A program made the translations under genes and the position numbers. 64,000 nucleotides of DNA from the NCBI GenBank assembly GCA_017506865.1, contig JAFCMP010000090.1, forward strand, positions 1,297,929 to 1,361,928. Reading direction: 5' to 3'. The notes below the pieces were generated by a model. That model was not told the DNA's origin. It did no database searches and worked only from the letters and a program-made list of their open reading frames with translations. Within the stretch, counting starts at the first letter, position 1. Each line of letters starts with the position of its first letter. Shown one piece after another: positions 27,234-35,000 of this stretch. This DNA is from Tribonema minus (taxonomy: Eukaryota; Sar; Xanthophyceae; Tribonematales; Tribonemataceae).

Positions 27234-28589
27234 ATGCGTTGGACTCTGTGCATTGCTGCACCGGCTGCTGCGACTGCGTTCTCGGCTCTGCCTGCTCACC
27301 ACCTCCACTTTTCATCCCATGGCTTTGAAAGGAGTGTAAACGCAGTTGTGCTACCGGGTTTTGGTGTGGCGCCTGAGCGGTACACTCCGGTAGCAGAGGC
27401 GCTGTGTGCAGACCTTGGGTCGCGTAACATTTCCGCTAACGTATTCATAGCAAAGTACACATGTGACATATTGTCACACCTGCAGGCTGAGTCAAGAGTC
27501 AAAGAGATTGTGCAGCACAATGATAATGTGTTGCTGGTCGGGCACTCGCAGGGCGCCTACCTTGCTGAATTTATTGCACAAAAGTTGCAATTACCGCTGG
27601 TGCAGTGGGCTGGTGGGTCGTACGGAGGCAAAGTTGCTGACCTTAATGCGTCAGTGCTGACCATTCTATGTGAGCAGGATAAGTCACACCCTTGCCTGAG
27701 AGCACTCACGTCTGGCATTGATGCACACACACAGAGGCTCTCAGACCCCTCTAAGCTCATGACAACGGTACCTGATGCTGACCATTTCCATGGAGTCCTT
27801 AAAAAGGACGTTTCGACCAGTGGTGTGGAGGACATTGCTCACCGTATAAGCGCATTTGCTGCCTACACATTCTACAAAGATGACCTCGCAATGCAGCAGC
27901 TCAGCCAACATGTTGAGGAGACTGATGCTAGGTTCACCCCGTTCATCCAGGAACAGCGCACAGCTTCGATTGGTGCGTGGTGCACACGCCGCCAAGATGA
28001 TGTCTCACCCAGCCCGCCACGCTACGCTGTTGTCCACTCGCCTGAGTCACACTTCCTGACTACAATCTTCAGCATAGCCTATCCATGGATTGGAGTGCCC
28101 CTCGATGCCTGCTATTTCTTCCCAAAGTTTGTTTTCTCACATCCGACGGAAGAAAGCATCCATGTGCACAAGGCTTGGCGCAAGTTTGGCATGTGGGGCT
28201 CGCTGATGTTCAGAAGCCTAGATGAGACAGAAGCATCCGTCAAACTCCGCTATGACGGCCAAAAGTGTCCATCTGCACAGCTGCTGAACCAAAGGACGTT
28301 CGCAGAGGCGTTTGATCTTCTTCCTTCTGAGCAACAAGATGCGTATTTGAGGGACGGCAAACGTCTGGTCTTTGGTGCTGATATACACATACCTCACATT
28401 CCACTCTGCAGTTTGCTGTGGCTGGCCACCCCGCTACAGTACCGCAACGTTGATGCCAACACGGTTGCGATTTCATCTCCGGTGCTGAAGACAATGCCGG
28501 GCACAGGCAAGTATGAAGGACGGCTGAACGCCAAGCTGCTTACCATCCCTCAAGCGCTGGAGTGGCTGCTTATTAAGGCGTTCATGTAG
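27234..28589 (+). CDS. Secreted alpha/beta hydrolase (lipase-like)
   Basis: 451 residues from an ATG 21 bases after an ATATATAT box. Residues 1-20 (MRWTLCIAAPAAATAFSALP) are a signal peptide; they end in TAF, like the (S/T)AF cleavage motif of plastid preproteins in algae with secondary red plastids. The hydrolase core shows NAVVLPGFGVAPERY (oxyanion loop), the nucleophile elbow GHSQGAYLAEF with Ser105, an Asp in CEQDKSH (about 149) and His in DADHFHG (184/186), the usual triad order. Residues 230-451 are an unassigned C-terminal region rich in aromatic residues (IAYPWIGVPLDACYFFPKF). Substrate is unknown; an ester or lipid is likely. Possibly captured from the host. Confidence 0.75.
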   Translation: MRWTLCIAAPAAATAFSALPAHHLHFSSHGFERSVNAVVLPGFGVAPERYTPVAEALCADLGSRNISANVFIAKYTCDILSHLQAESRVKEIVQHNDNVLLVGHSQGAYLAEFIAQKLQLPLVQWAGGSYGGKVADLNASVLTILCEQDKSHPCLRALTSGIDAHTQRLSDPSKLMTTVPDADHFHGVLKKDVSTSGVEDIAHRISAFAAYTFYKDDLAMQQLSQHVEETDARFTPFIQEQRTASIGAWCTRRQDDVSPSPPRYAVVHSPESHFLTTIFSIAYPWIGVPLDACYFFPKFVFSHPTEESIHVHKAWRKFGMWGSLMFRSLDETEASVKLRYDGQKCPSAQLLNQRTFAEAFDLLPSEQQDAYLRDGKRLVFGADIHIPHIPLCSLLWLATPLQYRNVDANTVAISSPVLKTMPGTGKYEGRLNAKLLTIPQALEWLLIKAFM

Positions 28590-28933
28590 CCTAACAATGC
28601 ATGAGGGAGCTCAGTTCGAAAGCTGTCGGTCAGCCCCTCCATTACGTCCAACCATAGCACTAGCGTGATCAAGTCTTGGTTTGCTTTAGTGAATGCCATG
28701 ATGGCAACTGTTACAGCGGTCAATAAGTGAAAGCCACTGTTCCACCACTTGTGTGCGTTTGGGTTGGCCAGGCGCTTGATGTTGAGGTAGATGCCAACGC
28801 ATGACAAGATCATAAGCATAGTGTAAGGTATGTGGCGCGCCTGCATGGCCACTGTCAACCTGAAGGGCACACAGATGCCGTAGAAGAGCAGTGACCTTGT
28901 AAGTGGTGTGAAGTTCTGAAAAACAGACGACAT
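28550..28933 (-). CDS. Multi-pass membrane protein, 127 aa
   Basis: Starts at 28933 (MSSVFQNFTPLTRSLLFYGI). Three or four hydrophobic segments are visible: SLLFYGICVPFRLTV, PYTMLMILSCVGIYLNI, FHLLTAVTVAIMAFT and LITLVLWLDVMEGL. Layout resembles small four-helix proteins of the DUF4345 or EXPERA sort, but no motif confirms it. Its 3' end overlaps the end of the hydrolase gene on the other strand by 40 bases, showing how tightly this part is packed. Unknown function. Confidence 0.6.
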   Translation of the reverse strand: MSSVFQNFTPLTRSLLFYGICVPFRLTVAMQARHIPYTMLMILSCVGIYLNIKRLANPNAHKWWNSGFHLLTAVTVAIMAFTKANQDLITLVLWLDVMEGLTDSFRTELPHALLGYMNALISSHSSA

Positions 28934-29039
28934 TGCAATGCTGATCTATACCTGACATTTGAATGCAGCCAATGCAGCACTGGGAGTGACACAGATGATC
29001 AGAAGTTGGCTGTTGTTATTGCATCAGGTCTGAACCCAC

Positions 29040-29465
29040 TCACATTGCCTCCAGTGCAACGCCATTACCATCTGGAAACGCACCCGCTAATATCCGGATC
29101 CAATCCACCAGCCACCACACTCCAAATCCTCCTACGGTTACCAGTTTGAATACTCCAGTGACAATGTAGCCAGCATCTCCACTTGCCAGATAGAACCAGT
29201 CTGCACCAACAAAAACTACAAAAAAGGACAGCAGGAATGCTACCAGCTCTGATTTCTGTCGGTAGCTGCACGCCTCACTGTCGATAGACACATACCCCGT
29301 GTCACATTCACACTCTCCTTCATGCTCAGATAAGCGTACACAGTGAGCAGTGCCGTCACATTCCCCGTCGTATAGGCACTCTGTCGTGATAGACGATGTG
29401 TGCGTCTCCGCATTGTGCGCACAGAGAAGCACGCAGGCTGTGATTATGTGCGTAAAGCGTACCAT
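29040..29465 (-). CDS. TM2-domain protein with EGF-like extracellular part
   Basis: 141 residues starting at 29465 (MVRFTHIITACVLLCAHNAE), a clear signal peptide. Residues about 25-65 are Cys-rich (CLYDGECDGTAHCV, GECECDTGYVSID), close to an EGF-like unit. The C-terminal half is a TM2 domain: KSELVAFLLSFFVVFVGADW, FYLASGDAGYIVTGVFKLV and GVWWLVDWIRILAG, two membrane helices joined by a short turn with the conserved Trp-x-x-Asp pattern. In animals TM2D proteins with an extracellular Cys-rich part act near Notch and gamma-secretase; many protists have TM2 proteins of unknown role. Here it is probably placed in the ER/plasma membrane or virion envelope. Confidence 0.75.
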   Translation of the reverse strand: MVRFTHIITACVLLCAHNAETHTSSITTECLYDGECDGTAHCVRLSEHEGECECDTGYVSIDSEACSYRQKSELVAFLLSFFVVFVGADWFYLASGDAGYIVTGVFKLVTVGGFGVWWLVDWIRILAGAFPDGNGVALEAM

Positions 29466-29848
29466 GTTGGTTGTGTTTGTACACGGTACATCAGCAGCAG
29501 TGGCTGATTTAGTCACTGAGCTCACAAATCGAACTCACTCTGTTGAATAAAATACAATTCATTCTTCGATTTGAATTCTGTTTGCTAAATCTATACTTTT
29601 CACAATTGACTAAAATACATGCCTTTCCGATTCGATTTTAACGTTCACTACGGCACCCAGTTCCGTCCTGAGCTGTCGTGCTTCAGCATCTGTTTTTTCG
29701 ATTTGAAGTGCCTACAGAACTTGCTACTTTCACGTTGATTATCTGAGACTCAAAAGTTCGATTCGATTTGACCTTCTACTATGACAAGTACACAAGTAAG
29801 CTATCAGAGTGTTTGTTAGCAAATTATGTGCGCTTAAATCAAGGGGAC
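29466..29848. promoter_or_regulatory. Divergent promoter region with repeated TTCGATT motifs
   Basis: Between two divergent genes. At least four copies of TTCGATT occur (near 29566, 29628, 29697 and 29757), with AATTC dyads and AT-rich runs. The same heptamer is clustered at 16780-16800. Probably regulatory; no gene is supported. Confidence 0.4.
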
Positions 29849-30325
29849 ATGGTCACCAATCTGTTACAGCAAGTGAGCGCTGCACTGTCACCACCTGATG
29901 CAGGTGAGGTCAAGATGTATGCAAATGCGAATTTTGGCGGTTCACAGCGCACATTTGCTGTAGGTGCATATGATACCCTGCCATCAAGTTTGTCGGGCAA
30001 GGTCAGTAGCCTGAAAATTGGACCACACACACGGGTAATGCTGTACTCAAAACCAAGCTTTGCTGGGCACTCTGTGATCATCACAAACGAGAGCAGTCAT
30101 GTACGTGAGCGACCGAATCTGCTATTCGTGCTGTACAATGAGAGCTGGCACCCTGTGACCAACTCGGTGCGCAGCATTAAGGTTCAAAGTGTGTCAGCAC
30201 TCGGCTCCAAGCTCAAATCCATAGGCTTGCCGCTTTTGAGTATAGGTGCAGGCGTGGCAATTGGCACACTCGCATTTGCCATGTGGAGCAATAGGCATTT
30301 ACTGTACAAACCAGCAAAGCCTTGA
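29849..30325 (+). CDS. Betagamma-crystallin-like protein with C-terminal membrane anchor
   Basis: 158 residues from the first in-frame ATG at 29849 (MVTNLLQQVSAALSPPDAGE). Residues about 22-110 hold two Greek-key motifs: VKMYANANFGGSQRTFAVG with SGKVSSLKIGP, and VMLYSKPSFAGHSVIIT ending VRSIKV. The paired Y-x-x-x-x-F-x-G and (S)SLK signatures are those of betagamma crystallins, calcium-binding folds found in bacteria, animals and some protists. A single membrane segment (LPLLSIGAGVAIGTLAFAMW) lies near the C-terminus, leaving a short basic tail. Tail-anchored crystallin folds are not something I know from giant viruses. Could be a membrane-bound calcium or virion surface protein. Confidence 0.65.
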   Translation: MVTNLLQQVSAALSPPDAGEVKMYANANFGGSQRTFAVGAYDTLPSSLSGKVSSLKIGPHTRVMLYSKPSFAGHSVIITNESSHVRERPNLLFVLYNESWHPVTNSVRSIKVQSVSALGSKLKSIGLPLLSIGAGVAIGTLAFAMWSNRHLLYKPAKP

Positions 30326-30367
30326 GTAGAGGCACACTGTAGGCAATGTGAAAAGCACGTCTTTCAT

Positions 30368-30943
30368 TCACATCATAGGCGCGCGCAGCGTGTTGACGCG
30401 CACAGCAGGTGGGATGAAGCCTTCACACTGGTATATAACATGTGTGCACCAGGGAGTCTGCCAATTGTTGGTGTCCACAAATCCGATCGCTTCGAGTTTC
30501 CACCCGTGCTTGGCACAGTCACACAGACTAGGAAGGCCGACTTTCATGAACGCCTCTGTAGAGCGCCATGCGACGTGCACTGGGTAGCCGGAGCCTTCGA
30601 AGGCACAGGCGCCTGTGACAAGCCACGGAATCGCTTCCGTGAAGCCTCCGCAACGCCACCCGATTGTGCGGAGGCCTCGGTTGTGAGGCTGATTGCCATC
30701 ATTTGCGCGTTGCCACCGGCCATGAGCGACGTACCTGTTGCTAGGGTGGTAGTCGTCGTCGCACTCATCATCTGAGTCATCTACAGAGCTGAACACGACC
30801 TCGTAATATGCTCGGATGCCATCCTTTGAAAATATGAACTTGATTGCTGGACATGCGCCATGTATGTTGCTTTGACCGATGTGGTACCCCAGAAACTGAA
30901 CAGCCCCCTTCACTGCTGTGTGCACTGCGTCATAGTTGCTCAT
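30368..30943 (-). CDS. Hypothetical protein, 191 aa
   Basis: Starts at 30943 (MSNYDAVHTAVKGAVQFLGY). A small N-terminal globular part is followed by an acidic run (SSVDDSDDECDDDYHPSN) and a Trp/Gly/Cys-rich C-terminal part (GWRCGGFTEAIPWLVTGACA, LCDCAKHGWKLEAIGFVD). No membrane segment or recognised domain. It is preceded at about 40-60 bases by the shared AATCCGAATCTGATA promoter motif. Confidence 0.6.
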   Translation of the reverse strand: MSNYDAVHTAVKGAVQFLGYHIGQSNIHGACPAIKFIFSKDGIRAYYEVVFSSVDDSDDECDDDYHPSNRYVAHGRWQRANDGNQPHNRGLRTIGWRCGGFTEAIPWLVTGACAFEGSGYPVHVAWRSTEAFMKVGLPSLCDCAKHGWKLEAIGFVDTNNWQTPWCTHVIYQCEGFIPPAVRVNTLRAPMM

Positions 30944-30981
30944 TTGCTTAAGGTTGTGGCAGTGTGTGTGCTATGAGGGGG

Positions 30982-31005
30982 TGCGCCACATATCAGATTC
31001 GGATT
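30982..31005 (-). promoter_or_regulatory. Shared 15-base promoter motif (copy 2)
   Basis: In gene orientation AATCCGAATCTGATA followed by TGTGGCGCA, ending 39 bases before the ATG at 30943. It is identical over 15 bases to the motif at 16341-16355, in the same orientation toward its gene. Confidence 0.5.
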
Positions 31006-31083
31006 TTTACACGACATGGAGATTCATGACGAATCAGCAAATTCAGACAAGTGCAAGGCACCAAATCGAAAAAGGTACGTGCT

Positions 31084-31920
31084 TCAAGCTATTATTATGA
31101 ACATGTGGTGCTGCTCAGCTGTTGAATGCCTCACCGTCATCAGCACCCCCTGCTTCCACTCCCTGTGTGCAATGCGACTCTTGTGCGTCCTGAAGTGATC
31201 GCGCTGGCACACAATGCCGCAGTACAAATGCTCCTCACACAGGCACTTACACCTCCTTCTAGCGCATGGCGCATTGCAATTTGTGCAACGGCGATCCAGC
31301 CAGTGCTGTATGTGCAAGCGAAGTGTGTTGGCAGCCTCAATATACTTTGGCATGAACATGCAAATCACCTGCGTGAGCATGCTCAGCGTTCCTTCACGCA
31401 TTGAAAGAGGCGCCCTCCAACCCTCCGCATCCGCTCTCTGTCTCACAAGCTGCAGTGTCTCTAGCGTTAGCTGCTCCATCCCGGAGAATCCGTACACTGT
31501 TACCGCATCGTGGACGTGGTCCGTGGCCGCCTTGCGTGCGTCACCAGACCCTGGGTTGATGTTGTTCCAGCTGTTGATGATGGGATCCGGCAGGAGCAGG
31601 CCCACCCACTTCTCAGCAACAACTCTGGCCGCCACTCCTGTCGTGATCACATTTGGTACCCCGAGCACTCCGATGTTGCCGACGACAACACCGCCCATCC
31701 CGTGAGAGTTGGCACGCCACAGCAAGCGGATCAGCATGTCACGAACCTCTCCCTTGGAGGGCACGAGAATGGTGGGTATAGTGGCATTGTTGTTCCCCGG
31801 CGTCCAGGTCTCAGGAGCGCTTAGTATCTCCACCGCAGAGCCATCTTCGTGCAGGCATAATTGCATGAATGGCACGTTGGCGTTCCGAGACATGGCAGCG
31901 TGTCCTTCCTCGTCACCCAT
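31084..31920 (-). CDS. MYND-type zinc-finger protein
   Basis: 278 residues starting at 31920 (MGDEEGHAAMSRNANVPFMQ). The first 200 residues are an unassigned globular region (VRDMLIRLLWRANSHGMGGV, NVITTGVAARVVAEKWVGLL). The C-terminal part has a MYND-like cluster: CTNCNAPC, CKC, YCGIVCQRDHFRTH and a last His, matching CxxC-CxxC-YCxxxCQxxxWxxH with small changes. MYND fingers bind proline-rich peptides and recruit repressors or chaperones. It is divergent from the ubiquitin protease gene across about 120 bases, so the two may be regulated together. Confidence 0.75.
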   Translation of the reverse strand: MGDEEGHAAMSRNANVPFMQLCLHEDGSAVEILSAPETWTPGNNNATIPTILVPSKGEVRDMLIRLLWRANSHGMGGVVVGNIGVLGVPNVITTGVAARVVAEKWVGLLLPDPIINSWNNINPGSGDARKAATDHVHDAVTVYGFSGMEQLTLETLQLVRQRADAEGWRAPLSMREGTLSMLTQVICMFMPKYIEAANTLRLHIQHWLDRRCTNCNAPCARRRCKCLCEEHLYCGIVCQRDHFRTHKSRIAHREWKQGVLMTVRHSTAEQHHMFIIIA

Positions 31921-32042
31921 AGCCGGTGGAACACTTCGTCAGCAGCAGCAGCGCAGCAGCAAGAGCAGCGCTTTTTTATCGCGCTTGTCACAAAACTTCA
32001 ACTCCGACTGTTGCAATCATTGACGCTCACACAGCGCGGCAT

Positions 32043-35000
32043 ATGACTACCACTCAGGACAGAGTAGATGAGCTACTGACTTTAGTGAAAAAAGCAACCA
32101 GGAAAACAGGTGGTGTCCCACCGGCACTGTACTATGCGTTAGAGGGCTGCAAATGGCTGAAATGGACTTGGAAGGGCAAGAACGCGTTCTCCGTGGTGGT
32201 GGACGCTACAGTGTATCGACCGCAGAACGAAGTGCCAGCCATGACCAAGCCGCCTGCTGTTCTGCACACGCTCGTAGCAAACGGTGATGGCGACACAATT
32301 GCCAAGGTAAGCAGCGGGAATTTTCATCGGTCAACAGCAGTGCGTTGCGGTGTCGTTGCACTGCATTATTTCTGATGCACCTGTCATTCTGTTGCTACGC
32401 AGCTGCTTGATGACTTCGAGCTGGAGTGTCCAGCCTGGGTATGTCAGATGCAGGCAGCTCAAAAGGCACAAAGAGGCCGCCAGCCGGACGCAACTGCAAG
32501 TCAGCAGCAGCCGCTGGGTGGGCTTGAGGAGCCGCCTCAGACGGTGGTGCCATGGCACTTGCATGAGGGGGAGGAGCAGGCGCCTGGGGGTGGGCAGACG
32601 AGTGCGGGGCAGGAGCAGAGTGTCATTGAGATGACGCAAGAGGAGGAGCAGGAGCAGCCGGCGAACACGGTACCTGACAGCGACTCATCACAGGTGGACG
32701 GTACTGAGGAGCCCTCTCAGAAAAGGACCCGCACGCTCAGGAGTGACGACACACCACGGCCTGGCATCGCCAACTTGGGGGCTACATGCCATCTGGCTGC
32801 GGTGCTCCAGCTGTTGCATCATACCCCAGCCCTCCGGAACCTTATCCTCGGGTGAGTGCACGTTTGGCACTGCATGTGGGGCTTGCTGTGCTGCTAGCCA
32901 CTTGTAAGTCACTGATATAATGTCATCTTGTAACAACGGAAGGCATGGGAATGTTTGACATGCTGCCAACTTTTAGGCGCTCATGCGAACCAGTAGCATG
33001 GGCGTGTGCGCGCGACAACGTATACCTTTCGACAATTCTCGACACTTCTCGCATAGCGCTCTGGGACTGGAACCTTGAAACGAATCGATTGTACTGGAAT
33101 CAGGCCATGTACGACTTTCACGCAAAAGAGCCGCCACCTCAAGGGAGCTGCGAAGATGTTGTCATGGATGAGCACTACATGAACAACGTACATCCAGATG
33201 ACAAACAGGCTCTTGCCTCTGCTACACAAGCAATCATGTCAGCAGGCGAGGGGTCGTTCTATAGTGATTGGAGAGTATTGCAGCCGGATGGCAGCACCAT
33301 TCACTTGAAATGTCGTGCCGAAGTCTGTACCGCGGAGTCTTCAGGAGAAAAGCATCTTGTAGGCATATGCTTGGACATTAGTGAAACTGTGAGGCTGTCA
33401 AGAGATGTTGTTGAAGCAGAGCGACATAGTGAGAGCCGCCTGTTCCAGCTCATCCGCACTACCTGCCATGAAATACGCAACCCCCTGCAGGGCATGATCG
33501 GATGCGCTGAAACGCAACTGCTATTGCTTGAGAAGGTTATGGGCTCGAGCAAGACTAATGATGACATGGCAAACATCATGGCGGAGCTCAAGTCACTGGC
33601 ATCTGATATTCACGCTTGCGCAAATCACCAAGCGTGTGTGATTACTGATTTACTGGATTTCGAGCGCGAGATCAGTGACGCACCACAACCAGTTTGCTGT
33701 GCAACCAACATCAGTCACATGCTGCGAGACGTCTACTTGATGTTCCAGCATGCAGCACACGCACATAACACGTCGCTGGTGCTTCACATACCGAAGCAAC
33801 TATGGGTCTCTACAGATGTTCGATTGACGAAACGCATTATGATCAATCTAGTCTCCAACGCAGTCAAGTTCACAGACAATGGTACAATACATATCAGCGC
33901 GCAGCATAAGAGTGACACGCTAACTATGGAAGTGAGCGACAACGGATGTGGCATTCCTGATGATTTCAAGAAGAATATATTTCATGTGACCGGTTGCACC
34001 AGTCAGAGTGAGTATATTACAGGATCAGGACTTGGTCTCTGTATCGTCAATCAACTCACCAATTCCCTAGGTGGCACCATTTCATTCAAGGACAACAAGC
34101 CCAAAGGGACCGTGTTCACTTTGGTGGTGCCATGCGAGCCATCGCTTCCTGGTTCACCTGACATGGCATCCAAGGATAGCTGGACATCAGATGACCCGTG
34201 TTTCTCAGAGCTTGACATTGTCGTGGCTGATGATAACATTGTCAACCGCAAGGTGCTTTCAAGGATGCTGCAGACGTCATTTCGGCAAGTGATAGTAGTG
34301 GAAGATGGAGCCTTAGCGGTTGCTACCTTTGAAAGCAACAATCCTAGCTTTGTCATACTCGATGTGCACATGCCAATTATGGACGGCTTGAAAGCAGCAT
34401 CAATCATACGGAAAGCTGATGCTTCTGTGCCAATCATTTTCCTGACGGGTGAAATTGGCGACTCATTGGTGAATGTAGTCCACCAGCTGAAGCCATCGCA
34501 ACTTTTGTTGAAACCTGTATCCAAGAACAAACTGCTTCATGAATTGAAACAATTTCGGCTCCAAAACAAGTGACAATGTAGCATGCTGCATGTGTGCTGC
34601 TGTGACACAGGATACAGCCGTCACACACTCAACCCTTCACGCCCGCAGCCCTGCACTTCCACACATGGCACGCTTTGACGGGCTTGGTTACCAACGACCC
34701 ATTGGCGATCGACATTGGCATCACCGGCATGCTGTGCAGCATGAAGTGCTCGTCGCAGGTCCAGCATGACGCCGGCGAAACGCTCCGTAAGATCCTTGAT
34801 GCAGTCGATGAGACTGGAGGCATCAATCGTCGGGGCGCCTTCAATGCGATGCTGAGGATCAGCGGCCATGAGAGCAAGGCGTGTACCCGCTGTCCCAGTG
34901 GCGAGTTGCGGGGGGTGTCTCATGTTGGCCTGGATGTCAAGGTCAAGAAGGAGGAGAGAGTGTGCACGACACTTCAGGAGTGCGTGGACATGTTCCTGGC

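Noticed and set aside
27037-27315. Minus-strand frame of 92 codons overlapping the start of the hydrolase gene
   Set aside because: It conflicts with the hydrolase start and signal peptide and shows no domain; a weak resemblance to the small family at 26879 was not convincing.
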